Origin: Paenibacillus glycanilyticus
Lineage (GTDB): Bacteria; Bacillota; Bacilli; Paenibacillales; Paenibacillaceae
Length of the DNA: 64,000 nucleotides
Assembly: GCF_023715145.1 (NCBI RefSeq)
Contig: NZ_JAMBNP010000004.1
Coordinates: forward strand, 62,001 to 126,000
Reading direction: 5' to 3'
Shown here: positions 33,888 to 42,620 of the stretch, piece by piece
Layout of the letters: each line of letters opens with the position of its first letter
Position numbering within the stretch: the first letter of the stretch is position 1
The notes under the pieces: generated by a model
Database searches by the model: none
Seen by the model: only the letters and a program-made list of their open reading frames with translations
What the model was told of the DNA's origin: nothing
Program-made: the position numbers and the translations under genes

Positions 33888-34469
33888 ATGAAAAATAACA
33901 TTGCAGTAATCATCGGACACCCCAATCCTGATAGCTTTTGCAATGCGCTGGCACAAGCCTATACGAAAGGTGCAAGAAGCAGCGGAGCGGAAATTCGCGT
34001 CATTGATCTCGGTAAGATTCATTTCGATCCGAATTTAAAATACGGCTACCATAAGCGGACGGAGTTAGAGCCAGATTTAGTGGCTGCGCAGGAGACGATC
34101 AAGTGGGCGGATCATCTTGTATTCGTCTATCCAAATTGGTGGGGCTCGATGCCGGCGATTTTGAAGGGCTTCTTCGACCGGGTGCTGCTGCCAGGCTTCG
34201 CCTTTAAATCCAAACCCAATTCTTTATTGACCACGAAGCTGCTTAAGGGGAAAACCGCTCGCCTCATCGTGACGATGGATACTCCGCGCTGGTACTACCA
34301 TCTATTTCTAAATAAGGCCAACCACCTTATCATGAAGCGTAATGTTTTGTATTACATCGGCATCAAACCTGTAAAAATCATTGAATTTAATATGGTTAAG
34401 TTTAAGAAAAAAGAAGTTCTGGAAGGATGGTTGCGCAAAGCCGAGGCACTTGGAGTTAAAAGAGGATAA
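33888..34469 (+). CDS. NAD(P)H-dependent oxidoreductase, flavodoxin-like fold (NQO1 family)
   Basis: A 193-residue flavoprotein of the NAD(P)H:quinone oxidoreductase/KefF-like family: AVIIGHPNPDSFCNALAQAY at the N-terminus binds FMN/FAD, and VFVYPNWWGSMPAILKGFFD is the family signature. It probably reduces quinones or electrophiles in the cytoplasm. TGGAGG precedes the ATG. Monocistronic, with a strong terminator. The divergent AraC gene may regulate it. Confidence 0.9.
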   Translation: MKNNIAVIIGHPNPDSFCNALAQAYTKGARSSGAEIRVIDLGKIHFDPNLKYGYHKRTELEPDLVAAQETIKWADHLVFVYPNWWGSMPAILKGFFDRVLLPGFAFKSKPNSLLTTKLLKGKTARLIVTMDTPRWYYHLFLNKANHLIMKRNVLYYIGIKPVKIIEFNMVKFKKKEVLEGWLRKAEALGVKRG

Positions 34470-34506
34470 CCGCGAAAAACGGATGAAAAACAATGGATCA
34501 ATGTTA

Positions 34507-34541
34507 AAACCCAAGCCGAACGTCGGCTTGGGTTTATTTTC
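34507..34541 (+). terminator. Terminator after the quinone-reductase-like gene
   Basis: Thirteen-base-pair stem AAACCCAAGCCGA / TCGGCTTGGGTTT, three-base loop, then ATTTTCG. Confidence 0.92.
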
Positions 34542-34615
34542 GCCCAATCAGCTTTTAATTAGACATGTCGCATAGCGCATGTGAATTCCTCTGTTATGAA
34601 AAGACGAATGGAGTA

Positions 34616-35362
34616 CTATTGCGCGGTCAAAATAATCGGGCCATCCGCCGTAATGGCGATCGTATGCTCGTACTGAGCGGAAAGCGAGCCGTCAGCGGTT
34701 CTGGCGGTCCATCCGTCTGCATCAATCGTCATTAATGCTTTTCCGGCATTTAGCATCGGCTCGATCGTCAAGACCATTCCTTCCTTCAAGCGGAACCCTT
34801 TGCCCGGTTTCCCAAAATGGGGATAATTAGGTTCTTCGTGCATCTCTCGCCCCACGCCATGGCCGAGCAGATCGCGCACCACCGAGAATCCGTTTCCTTC
34901 GGCATGGGCTTGAACCGCATGCATCACATCGCCGATCCGATTTCCGACGACGGCTTTTTCGATGCCTAGAAATAAGCACTCCTTGGTTACCCTCATTAAC
35001 TTGCGAGCGTCTTCAGACACCTCGCCGACCTCATAACACCAAGCTGAATCTCCGATCCAGCCATCCGCCTCCGCGACGATATCGATTGTGACGATGTCGC
35101 CTTCCTTAAGCGGGTTCCGGTTTGGAAAACCATGCGCAATGACGTCGTTGACAGACGCACATGTCGCAAACGGATAGCCGTTGTAACCTATCGTATAAGC
35201 CTTGGCGTCATTCTCCTTCAGGAACTTCACCGCGAACGTCTCGATATCAAGCGTCGTGACGCCTGGTCGGATCATGCCCGCGATAGCTTTATGGAAAGCG
35301 GCGACAATTCGGCCGGCTTTTCTCATTGCTTCGATTTCTGCTCTCGATTTCAATATGATCAT
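34616..35362 (-). CDS. map: Methionine aminopeptidase, type I
   Basis: A 248-residue cytoplasmic metalloprotease removing N-terminal methionine. All five metal ligands are seen: D94, D105, H168 (GHGVGREMHEEP), E201 (TIEPMLNAG) and E232 (QYEHTIAI), plus substrate histidine H77. It is not in a ribosomal-protein operon; its ATG overlaps the stop of the upstream tetR gene (ATGA), so it appears to be an accessory Map cotranscribed with a TetR regulator. AAGGGAG precedes the start. Confidence 0.94.
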   Translation of the reverse strand: MIILKSRAEIEAMRKAGRIVAAFHKAIAGMIRPGVTTLDIETFAVKFLKENDAKAYTIGYNGYPFATCASVNDVIAHGFPNRNPLKEGDIVTIDIVAEADGWIGDSAWCYEVGEVSEDARKLMRVTKECLFLGIEKAVVGNRIGDVMHAVQAHAEGNGFSVVRDLLGHGVGREMHEEPNYPHFGKPGKGFRLKEGMVLTIEPMLNAGKALMTIDADGWTARTADGSLSAQYEHTIAITADGPIILTAQ

Positions 35363-35970
35363 TCCGTTCCGCTCTCCCTTGGTCGTATGCCTGAAAAAAT
35401 CATATTGACGATCCCTTCCGCGTCAATCTCGCTTTGCATATTGTGGTGGATATTCAAAGCGGCGTAGCCAACCAGCGAGCCAAATACCAGATTAGCCGTT
35501 TTCTCCGGTGAGCTGGAACCCATACCTTCACGAATCATGCCCACAAACGGCAAATAGATTCGTTCCTGAAACTCGGTATATAGTTTGATAAATCGATTTC
35601 CCGGGAATTGATGGAAATTATCCGCAACCGTTTTAAGCAAAATAAATACGGAAGGATCCTGGACGCACTCCCGCAGGAGCAGCCTCGAGAATGACTCGGC
35701 TTTACGCAGGCTGCCGCCGTCCCCCGTCACATCCGGGAATAATGCAGATTCCGTTCGATTTAAGGCATCCCATAGCATATCTTCCAAAAGCATGTGTTTG
35801 TTTTTGTAATAATGATACACGGTTCCGTAGCCAAGCTCTGCCTGGACCGCAACATCGCGAATTTCCAATTGAATGCCCTTCTCCAAATAGACTTCCGCTG
35901 CCGCCCGCATAATTTGGGTCATCCGCATCTCCCGGATCACTTCATTCTGTTCCTTCGTACGTGGTGACAT
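35359..35970 (-). CDS. TetR/AcrR family regulator
   Basis: A 203-residue regulator with an N-terminal HTH (AAAEVYLEKGIQLEIRDVAV, AELGYGTVYHYYKNKHMLLE) and a helical ligand domain. AGGAGGAG precedes the ATG. Its stop overlaps the start of map, implying translational coupling. The ligand and targets are unknown; autoregulation of the tetR-map pair is likely. Confidence 0.9.
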   Translation of the reverse strand: MSPRTKEQNEVIREMRMTQIMRAAAEVYLEKGIQLEIRDVAVQAELGYGTVYHYYKNKHMLLEDMLWDALNRTESALFPDVTGDGGSLRKAESFSRLLLRECVQDPSVFILLKTVADNFHQFPGNRFIKLYTEFQERIYLPFVGMIREGMGSSSPEKTANLVFGSLVGYAALNIHHNMQSEIDAEGIVNMIFSGIRPRESGTE

Positions 35971-36099
35971 GGCTCCTCCTTTTTTTGACCTGCCGTAATG
36001 TCAATGTAAAAACAATATACTTCATTTGGAAGCAAGGATCAAGTACTTCCATACGATAATAGGTAACGCAGCGGCAGAAGCCTAATTAACATAACAAAC

Positions 36100-36136
36100 A
36101 AGCAGCTGAGCATCATGCGCCGGCTGCTTACTTTTA
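36100..36136. terminator. Probable terminator
   Basis: Stem AAGCAGC / GCTGCTT in the gap between the leftward GNAT gene and the tetR leader, with TTTGTTATG on the minus side. Short and only moderately convincing. Confidence 0.45.
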
Positions 36137-36157
36137 TTATGGAGCTATATTTCCCGG

Positions 36158-36670
36158 TTAATTTCCCGACTCAAAAACAAATACGGGACCGTTCCAATTC
36201 TCATTTTGCAGACGATTCTCTTGATAAGCATGGTTTGTATACTGAGAAATGACCTGCTTCCAAAACGTATAGGCAGGCTGGTTAGCGGCTGTCTGCCTTA
36301 CTTCCCAGGTTCCGGTGAACCGTTCGAAGAGTAAGTGCGCGACCTTCCTGCCTACCCCTTTGCGCCGGTACTTCCTCATGATGAAAAATTCGCTTACGAC
36401 ATGCGATTTTTCGGCTGTACTCCATTTCAGATGCTCCTTAGGCACATCCAGACTAATTAATACAAACCCCGCGATCTCTCCATCAACCTCAATTATGAAG
36501 GGACGACGGTACTCGTCTGACCACTGATGGTCGAAGTATTTGTATAAGTACAATCCGTGTTTGTTCAGGACATGTCCGTCAAACTCGCTGCTGTCATAGC
36601 GATACAGCTGAATAAGTTGGGATAGAACCGTTTTGTCTTCATACGGAACCAGAACTAATTCAATATTCAT
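36158..36670 (-). CDS. GNAT family N-acetyltransferase
   Basis: A 170-residue acetyltransferase. The acetyl-CoA pyrophosphate loop is RKYRRKGVGRKVAHLL (about residues 99-114), preceded by the strand SEFFIMR, and the C-terminal strand region holds NQPAYTFWKQVI. AGGAGGGGC precedes the ATG. Substrate unknown. It stands alone, downstream of nothing in its direction except the kinase terminator. Confidence 0.87.
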   Translation of the reverse strand: MNIELVLVPYEDKTVLSQLIQLYRYDSSEFDGHVLNKHGLYLYKYFDHQWSDEYRRPFIIEVDGEIAGFVLISLDVPKEHLKWSTAEKSHVVSEFFIMRKYRRKGVGRKVAHLLFERFTGTWEVRQTAANQPAYTFWKQVISQYTNHAYQENRLQNENWNGPVFVFESGN

Positions 36671-36762
36671 ATTGCCCCTCCTCTGTTTGGCTTATCTTAC
36701 CATTCAACTGAAGGGCAAGTATGCTTATAACCAAACTATCCTGTTGTCCGGCTATAATTGAC

Positions 36763-36804
36763 AAATAAAAAAGGCCTAAGATATGCGAAAGCATACATTG
36801 GCCT
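36763..36804 (-). terminator. Terminator of the sporulation-type kinase gene
   Basis: Hairpin AGGCC...TATGC-GAAA-GCATA...GGCCT, followed on the minus strand by TTTTTTATTTG. Confidence 0.85.
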
Positions 36805-36825
36805 CTACCCAGGTTCAAGCTCCTG

Positions 36826-38262
36826 TTATTCAACGAGCGGCAAAACAACCTCCACCATCGTCCCTTTCCCAACTTCGCTTTCGATTCTCATTGTCCCTTT
36901 ATGATTTTGGATGATCCTCACGGAAACCATTAACCCTAATCCTGTTCCCGTCTCTTTTGTTGTAAAAAAGGGATTGCCAATCTTGGTTATTTCGTCTTGA
37001 GGAATGCCGCACCCCGAGTCTTTAATTTGGATATATGCTTTATCGTTCATTCGTTTGGCTTGTATGGTTACTTCTCCGCCTTTGGGCATAGATTCAATGG
37101 CATTCTTCAACACATTGATAAAAACTTGATTAATGCTGCTTTGGCACAGAATGAACGGTAAATCGGCATCATACTCGCTCTTTATCTGAACGTTATACAG
37201 ATTTGCTTGTCCTTCAAATAATCTTGTGACGTGAGTTAAGATATGTACCACGTCCCTTGACTCAAATACCTCATTCGAAGGCTTCGCCAATACCAGCAGC
37301 TCACTTACGATTTCATTGATTCGATCGATTTCCGAGATCATGACTTCATTGCGTAGCTTCTTCGAACCGTCCTTATCCTCTTTCAAATACATTTGCATAA
37401 ATCCTCGAAGGCTTGTCAACGGATTTCTAATTTCATGGGCAATTCCCGCCGCAAGCTCGCCAATTAAGGAAAGCTTCTCTGATCTGCGGATTAATTCCTC
37501 GGAATGCACCCGTTCCGTTACGTCGCGTCCCATGCTGATAACGTGTTGAATCTCTCCTGCCGCATTTCTTATTTTTTTAGAGTGTGCTTCCTGCCATATA
37601 TAATGACCGCTCTTATGCCGAAGACGATAAATGAATATTCGGCTATCCGAATTATCAGAATTGCCTCGTCTTAACCAGCCGCCGTTCAAATCCTCCGGAT
37701 GCCAATAATCATAGGCATGCTTGCCGATAAGCTCCTCTGGTTCGTACCCGATCTGATTACGGGCAGCCGGTGAGACATAGGAGATAATGCCGTCCGGCGT
37801 TAAACGCAAAATAACGTCTTGTGAATGATCCGAAATGAGCTTGTGCAGTTCTTCAATCTTCTTGTACTCTTCTTCCTTCTTCTTTTGTTCCGTTATATCT
37901 ACAATCTGAGAAATAAAAATGTCGTTACCGCTGATACCCTCATGGTTCCTTTCAGACGTAACGTTAAGAAGGCCCCACATAAGGGTGCCGGATTTATGAA
38001 CATACCTTTTTTCTATTTGATAATCAGCCATCTCGCCCTGTACCAGCTTGCGCCACAATTCCAGATCTGCTTCCAAATCTTCGGGATATGTGCTTGATGC
38101 GACGCCGAGATTGATTAATTCACTTTCGTTATAGCCTAACATCCTGCATAAAGACGGATTAGCCTTTAACAAACGACCGTCAAAGGATAACAACGCCATT
38201 CCGATTGGAGATTTCTCAAATGCATGTAAAAATAGACTATTGTCATTGGAATTTGAAAACAT
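36826..38262 (-). CDS. PAS-domain sensor histidine kinase, sporulation-kinase type
   Basis: About 478 residues, with no transmembrane segment. Two PAS domains (about residues 10-125 and 140-255; KSPIGMALLSFDGRLLKANP and LRLTPDGIISYVSPAARNQI) precede the dimerisation domain with H276 in GIAHEIRNPLTSLRGFMQ, a form shared by Bacillus KinA/KinE-type phosphorelay kinases. The ATPase domain has NVLKNAIESM, DSGCGIPQDE and GTGLGLMVS. No response regulator is adjacent, as expected for kinases feeding Spo0F. Start at 38262 has GGAGG five bases upstream; a TTG at 38277 is less likely. Confidence 0.9.
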   Translation of the reverse strand: MFSNSNDNSLFLHAFEKSPIGMALLSFDGRLLKANPSLCRMLGYNESELINLGVASSTYPEDLEADLELWRKLVQGEMADYQIEKRYVHKSGTLMWGLLNVTSERNHEGISGNDIFISQIVDITEQKKKEEEYKKIEELHKLISDHSQDVILRLTPDGIISYVSPAARNQIGYEPEELIGKHAYDYWHPEDLNGGWLRRGNSDNSDSRIFIYRLRHKSGHYIWQEAHSKKIRNAAGEIQHVISMGRDVTERVHSEELIRRSEKLSLIGELAAGIAHEIRNPLTSLRGFMQMYLKEDKDGSKKLRNEVMISEIDRINEIVSELLVLAKPSNEVFESRDVVHILTHVTRLFEGQANLYNVQIKSEYDADLPFILCQSSINQVFINVLKNAIESMPKGGEVTIQAKRMNDKAYIQIKDSGCGIPQDEITKIGNPFFTTKETGTGLGLMVSVRIIQNHKGTMRIESEVGKGTMVEVVLPLVE

Positions 38263-38472
38263 CTGATCCTCCGTCAAAGCAGTTGCATGAACCTACTAGT
38301 AAATTTGACTAACCTCAATTAAGCATTATAACAGCAATTTCAGTTATAAACATAAATGATTTTTACTTGTTCTTGTAATAACCATTACTATCCCCCATTT
38401 ACAACGGCTGCCGCGTTGTGTTATTGTTGTTTCTATAGTTTTCGAAATATATGAAAAAGGCGGTGAGAACCC

Positions 38473-38754
38473 ATGGTCGAGGACAACGAGGAAGTTAAAC
38501 AGGCAGTGAAAGTCTACAAAGCACTCGGTGAGCCGACCCGGATCAAAATAGCGATGCTTCTTACGGAAGAGATGAATCTCTGCTGCTCCGACATCGGCAG
38601 CAAGCTCGAGTCCGTTGCCGGTTCCACGCTGTCGCATCACTTGAAGCAGCTTACGGAATGCGGCCTGCTCACGCTGCGCAAAGACGGCACGTACATTTAT
38701 TACAGCGTCAATAAAGAAGTAGCGCGGAAATATGCCCCGTATCTGCTGGGGTAG
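38473..38754 (+). CDS. ArsR family transcriptional regulator
   Basis: A 93-residue winged-helix repressor: ALGEPTRIKIAMLL, then the recognition helix SVAGSTLSHHLKQLTECGLL and wing LRKDGTYIYYSVN. Cysteines C34 and C35 (MNLCCSD) are present, but the classical arsenic site ELCVCDL is not intact, so metal sensing is open. GGCGGTG precedes the ATG. It is cotranscribed with, or just ahead of, the MFS gene. Confidence 0.9.
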   Translation: MVEDNEEVKQAVKVYKALGEPTRIKIAMLLTEEMNLCCSDIGSKLESVAGSTLSHHLKQLTECGLLTLRKDGTYIYYSVNKEVARKYAPYLLG

Positions 38755-38771
38755 CCGCTTTTTTTTTGCGG

Positions 38772-38797
38772 TATATTTCGATGGATTTAGAAATATA
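38772..38797. promoter_or_regulatory. Inverted repeat upstream of the MFS gene, ArsR operator candidate
   Basis: Perfect 8-base arms TATATTTC and GAAATATA separated by 10 bases. A related GAAATATATGAA half-site lies upstream of the arsR gene near 38445. Binding by the ArsR product is inferred. Confidence 0.55.
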
Positions 38798-38819
38798 AAA
38801 TTATATTACAGAGAGATAT

Positions 38820-40043
38820 ATGGATAAGGAGCTGGAACGTTTGTCTTATAATTTGAAAATCTACATGCTGGCTTTAGTCAGCTTTCTCGTTGGTACGTCC
38901 GAATTCATCATTGCCGGCATTCTGGATAAAGTATCCAACGATATCGGTGTTTCAGTCGCAGCGGCAGGCCAATTGATCACCGTGTTCTCCCTTGCTTACG
39001 GATTCGGGACACCCTTCCTGATGGCGGCCGCTGCCAAAGTCGACCGCAAAAAGCTGATGCTATACGCGCTTGCGGTATTTATCGTCGGCAACGTCGCAGC
39101 CTACTTCTTCTCCGGCTTTGGGGCACTTATCGTCTCCCGCGTGATCGTAGCGCTCAGCAGCGGCGTATTCGTCGTCACGGCGCTAACGGTTGCCGCGAAG
39201 CTCGCGCCAGCGGAGAAGCAGGGCAGCGCCATCGCCACGCTCGTCATGGGCTTCAGTACGGCGCTGATCGTTGGCGTACCGCTCGGACGTATAGTCGCTT
39301 CCGCCTATGACTGGCAGGTTGTTTTCGGTGGCATTGGTCTGCTCGGCCTGCTGGCGCTGCTGCTCATCGCTTTCGCGATTCCGAAGACGGACGGCGAACA
39401 GCCGGTACCGCTGCGCGATCAGCTGAAGCTGCTTAAGAATCGGAAAATCGTTGTCGCGCTTGGCATTACATTCTTCTGGCTCGGCGGTTATTCCATCACT
39501 TACACGTATATTTCCCCGTTTCTTCTCGATATTACGGGGATGAGCGAGAAATTCGTCAGCATCGCGCTTCTCGCGTTTGGCGTCGCCAGCCTAATCGGCT
39601 CCAAGCTGGGCGGCTTTGGCACCGACCGTTGGGGATACAAGCGCACGCTGGTGACGGGCATGCTCTTCCACGCAGCCTGGCTTATCGTGATTTCGTTCGC
39701 TGCCCATTCGCCGGGGTTAATGTTCCCGCTGCTCATGCTCTGGTCCTTCTCCGCCTGGTCATCCGGCCCGACGCAGCAGTACCATCTCATCTCGCTAGCG
39801 CCTGAAGCGACCAGCATCATGCTTAGCTTGAACAGCTCCGTTGTGCAGCTGGCCATGGCTGCAGGCGCGGGTATCGGAGGTGTCGTCGTAGAAGGCGCAT
39901 CGCTGACCGCAATTACCTGGATCGGCGCCGCCGGCGTTGCCGTCGCTGCGCTCATGTCAGCCTTGGCCTTTGGCTATTTCCGCATCGGTTCAGGCTCCCG
40001 AGCAGCAAATAAGGAAGCCACCGCGGAGAATATTAGCGCATAA
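38820..40043 (+). CDS. MFS transporter (AraJ-like efflux family)
   Basis: A 407-residue protein with about 12 transmembrane segments. The N-terminal half begins IYMLALVSFLVGTSEFIIAG, and the cytoplasmic loop between helices 2 and 3 carries KVDRKKLMLYAL. It resembles the DHA1/AraJ sugar-efflux and chloramphenicol-resistance-like exporters. Ribosome site is weak (AGAGAG). It lies 65 bases after the arsR gene, so derepression of an exporter by an ArsR sensor is likely. Substrate unknown. Confidence 0.88.
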   Translation: MDKELERLSYNLKIYMLALVSFLVGTSEFIIAGILDKVSNDIGVSVAAAGQLITVFSLAYGFGTPFLMAAAAKVDRKKLMLYALAVFIVGNVAAYFFSGFGALIVSRVIVALSSGVFVVTALTVAAKLAPAEKQGSAIATLVMGFSTALIVGVPLGRIVASAYDWQVVFGGIGLLGLLALLLIAFAIPKTDGEQPVPLRDQLKLLKNRKIVVALGITFFWLGGYSITYTYISPFLLDITGMSEKFVSIALLAFGVASLIGSKLGGFGTDRWGYKRTLVTGMLFHAAWLIVISFAAHSPGLMFPLLMLWSFSAWSSGPTQQYHLISLAPEATSIMLSLNSSVVQLAMAAGAGIGGVVVEGASLTAITWIGAAGVAVAALMSALAFGYFRIGSGSRAANKEATAENISA

Positions 40044-40100
40044 GCACATCCCATTCCCATATACCGGGCAGCGCGGAACGCGCTTGACCCAAGCATCGCG

Positions 40101-40150
40101 AAAAGAAGCCTGCGGCCCCGCTTTGACAAGCAGGCTGCAGGCTTCTTTTT
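40101..40150 (+). terminator. Terminator after the MFS gene
   Basis: Thirteen-base-pair stem AAAAGAAGCCTGC / GCAGGCTTCTTTT followed by T. Confidence 0.85.
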
Positions 40151-40237
40151 AATCAACAAGGCAAGAAAGAGATTGCTTTACTTGATACATAGAGGAATAA
40201 TTAGATCGTATACAATATGAATAAGGCGGTGTTCAAC

Positions 40238-40924
40238 TTGGCTCAATCGGACGTAGGCATCCAGACCATTCAACTTATCATGGAAAATCGCAATAATCCT
40301 TTCTTCCTGACCGTCCTATGGGACACGCAAGACATCGTTCTTGTCGATGCCGGCCTTCCCGGCCAATTGGAGCTGATTCGCGCTGCGTTCCAAGAAGCGG
40401 GTATTCCGTTCGAGAAGCTGACCAAAATCCTCATTACCCATCAGGATTCGGATCATATCGGCAGCTTGCCCGATTTAGTACAAGCCTTCGGAGACCAGGT
40501 TCAAGTGTTGGCCCATGAAGTCGCCGTCCCTTACCTCGCCGGGGAAATTCCCCTCGATAAGAGCAAGAAGCTCGTCAGAACGCCAGTCAAAGTCGATGTC
40601 GCCCTGCAAGATGGCGATATCCTGCCTTTCGCTGGAGGAATCCGCGCGGTATTTTCGCCCGGTCATACGCCGGATCATACGTCCTTCTACCATATTCCGA
40701 GCAAGACATTAATCGCAGGCGATGCCTTAAGGGCACAAGACGGCATCCTGCAGTCGTACAGCCCAATCTATACAGCCGATCAAGTCACGGCGTTAGAATC
40801 CATCGCTAAATTTCAAACGCTGGATCTCTCCAAGATAATTGCCTATCATGGCGGCGAATGCACGGATAACTTGCAGGATCGCCTGCAGGATATCTTGGAC
40901 GCGGGTCCGGTCGAGCACGAGTAA
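40238..40924 (+). CDS. MBL-fold metallo-hydrolase
   Basis: About 228 residues. The metal motif reads THQDSDHIGSL (HxDxDH, residues 68-73), a variant of HxHxDH common in one Firmicute subgroup. Further ligands are in SPGHTPDHTSFY and AGDALRAQDG, and the last histidine in AYHGGECT. It is probably a hydrolase of thioester, lactone or similar bonds. I choose the TTG at 40238 because AAGGCGGTG lies six bases upstream; an ATG at 40217 lacks a ribosome site. Monocistronic. Confidence 0.85.
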   Translation: MAQSDVGIQTIQLIMENRNNPFFLTVLWDTQDIVLVDAGLPGQLELIRAAFQEAGIPFEKLTKILITHQDSDHIGSLPDLVQAFGDQVQVLAHEVAVPYLAGEIPLDKSKKLVRTPVKVDVALQDGDILPFAGGIRAVFSPGHTPDHTSFYHIPSKTLIAGDALRAQDGILQSYSPIYTADQVTALESIAKFQTLDLSKIIAYHGGECTDNLQDRLQDILDAGPVEHE

Positions 40925-40935
40925 TGCCCATGCGA

Positions 40936-40984
40936 AAAGGACGGCCGTTCATGGTTTCTGTATCCATGAACGGCCGTCCTTTCT
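40936..40984. terminator. Strong bidirectional terminator
   Basis: Perfect 19-base-pair stem (40936-40954 with 40964-40982) between the MBL and ohr genes, with T-rich flanks on both sides. Confidence 0.9.
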
Positions 40985-41021
40985 TGTCTCTTAATCAATT
41001 CATGTTCTTGTAAATCAACAA

Positions 41022-41450
41022 TTAACCAACGACGTTCGAAATAACCTCAATATTACCGCGAGTCGCTTTTGCGTAAGGACAAACCTTATGCGCTTCATCG
41101 ACGATTTCTTGAGCGACGCTCCGCTCTAAGCCTTTTAACGTGATGTCCAGCTTTACAGCCAACACGAAACCGTCGTTCGTATCCTTGCCGAGCGTAACGT
41201 TAGATACGATTGAAATACCGTCCGCTTTGATTTTTTTCATACGAAGCACGGTACCCATTGCGCCTTCAAAGCAAGCCGCGAATCCAGCGGCGAATAATTG
41301 CTCGGGATTTGTCCCCTCTCCGTTACCGCCTAATTCCTTCGGGTATCGCAAATCCACATTCAGCTTGTTATCGCTGGAAACCGCTTTGCCGTCTCTTCCG
41401 CCCTCTACATTTACAGTAGCCGTGTACAATTGCTTTTCAATCTTATCCAT
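41022..41450 (-). CDS. Organic hydroperoxide resistance protein (Ohr)
   Basis: A 142-residue OsmC/Ohr-family peroxidase reducing organic hydroperoxides with thiols. The catalytic cysteines are C60 (FAAGFAACFEGAM) and C124 (HKVCPYAKATR), and Ohr-type residues NPEQLFAAGF are present. AGGAGAG lies upstream of the ATG. The usual partner repressor OhrR (MarR family) is not adjacent. Confidence 0.93.
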   Translation of the reverse strand: MDKIEKQLYTATVNVEGGRDGKAVSSDNKLNVDLRYPKELGGNGEGTNPEQLFAAGFAACFEGAMGTVLRMKKIKADGISIVSNVTLGKDTNDGFVLAVKLDITLKGLERSVAQEIVDEAHKVCPYAKATRGNIEVISNVVG

Positions 41451-41589
41451 TTTCGCATGCTCTCCTGTTCATGATCCCTATAGTCTTAGTCCAATTGCGA
41501 ACACAACTATAAGGATATCCTTTGTGTTCATTCGTATACTTGGGAATAACAGCTGATCATTTAACTGCTGCGTTATGCTTTATACAGGC

Positions 41590-42168
41590 TCAACGCTTAA
41601 GCAAGTTGATATGATCGAGATTTGTGCTGGAGTTGAAGATAAACGCGAGGTTGTATTTCCCGCGTTTATAGACAATCTTTTGCTGCACCAACGATCCGTT
41701 CCGAATCACGACTGATTTGGAAGGCTTCCCCCATCGCGTGAGGAGCATTCGCTTCGTGATCCCGCCAATATTCGTCTGTCTTTCAATGTTTGTTCCGAAG
41801 TAGCGAATCTCCCTTACCTTGTTCAACTTATACGCGACAGCATAACCGGGATGTCCCATCTCCGCATGATACAGATCAAAACCATCCGCGTTCGTTCTGG
41901 TCTTGTCTGGCTGCCCAATCTTGTTAATGACGTCCTTGCGGGTGCTGACCCCAACCTTCAGTCCATTTACCGAGCCCGGGAATTGTCCAGTCAAGGCAGG
42001 CTTATAAAAGCTGTTCAACGTTCTCAAAGCCTGCGCCGCGTCTTCCGTGTTCATTTGCCGTATGCTTTTCTTTGCGATGTGAGCTTCGGCATGAGCCGTA
42101 ATTCCCGGTGCAAGGAGAAGGCCGGAGAGCGTCATTATTAGTACCATCTTGGAAGCATGTTTCATCAT
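41590..42168 (-). CDS. YjgB-like secreted protein (DUF4309)
   Basis: A 192-residue exported protein. A Sec signal peptide (MKHASKMVLIMTLSGLLLAP..., cleavage near AHA-EA) precedes a domain with KVGVSTRKDVINKIGQPDKT, then YHAEMGHPGYAVAYKL and GGITKRMLLTRWGKP. These match the Bacillus YjgB/DUF4309 family, whose role is unknown. AGGAGG lies six bases upstream of the double ATG. Confidence 0.8.
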   Translation of the reverse strand: MMKHASKMVLIMTLSGLLLAPGITAHAEAHIAKKSIRQMNTEDAAQALRTLNSFYKPALTGQFPGSVNGLKVGVSTRKDVINKIGQPDKTRTNADGFDLYHAEMGHPGYAVAYKLNKVREIRYFGTNIERQTNIGGITKRMLLTRWGKPSKSVVIRNGSLVQQKIVYKRGKYNLAFIFNSSTNLDHINLLKR

Positions 42169-42423
42169 TAAGGTCCTCCTGTGTGTGAAACGATGAGATT
42201 GGAATTAACCGCTTTGCTTGATAACTTTCCCCTATGCCCGTTCGATTACTCGCCATGCGAAGAACCTTTCGGTTTGGCGGCATCCAGGTGCATCCGTCTT
42301 CAAACTGATGAACCCACGCTCCTTCCCGTTTGAGGATTTCGATTCTATCCCGTACAAACGTCACAATGAGCTCAGCCCTATTTATTATTAATCAACGCTC
42401 CTTTGTCCGTTTAAACACTGCAA

Positions 42424-42465
42424 CAAAAAAAGAGCAGCCGATGGATTGCTTGATCCCCGGCTGCT
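42424..42465 (-). terminator. Leftward terminator
   Basis: Stem AGCAGCCG / CGGCTGCT followed on the minus strand by TTTTTTTGTTG. It is the second of two terminators downstream of the small ORF at 42546-42620. Confidence 0.8.
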
Positions 42466-42492
42466 ATCCTACCTATTGGTTTTCGTTATGAA

Positions 42493-42531
42493 AAGTAAAA
42501 TGGAGGGCAGCTTATTTAAGCCCCTCCATTT
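42493..42531 (-). terminator. Terminator of the holin-like small gene
   Basis: Ten-base-pair stem AAATGGAGGG / CCCTCCATTT followed on the minus strand by TTACTTTTC. Confidence 0.8.
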
Positions 42532-42545
42532 CCCGAACAAAATAA

Positions 42546-42620
42546 TTAGTCCTTTTTCTGAGTCAACTCAATGATCTTTATTAGGAGCGTGAGCAATGCG
42601 AGGATTTCCAGAAAGCTCAT
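42546..42620 (-). CDS. Very small hydrophobic peptide, holin-like toxin candidate (24 aa)
   Basis: A 24-codon frame with an excellent ribosome site (GGAGGAG five bases before ATG) encodes a single hydrophobic helix ending in a basic tail: MSFLEILALLTLL, then IKIIELTQKKD. It resembles the short peptides annotated as putative holin-like toxins in Firmicutes (TxpA/BsrG-like type I toxins), which are repressed by antisense RNA. A terminator follows directly. No antisense promoter was proven. The rest of 42169-42784 has terminators but no other convincing gene. Confidence 0.6.
   Translation of the reverse strand: MSFLEILALLTLLIKIIELTQKKD

Noticed and set aside
42002-42364. Leftward frame with a plausible N-terminal peptide (FVRDRIEILKREGAWVHQFE)
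   Set aside because: Its second half overlaps the DUF4309 gene and reads as nonsense, the ribosome site is weak, and no family is recognised. A decayed short gene in 42250-42364 cannot be excluded.
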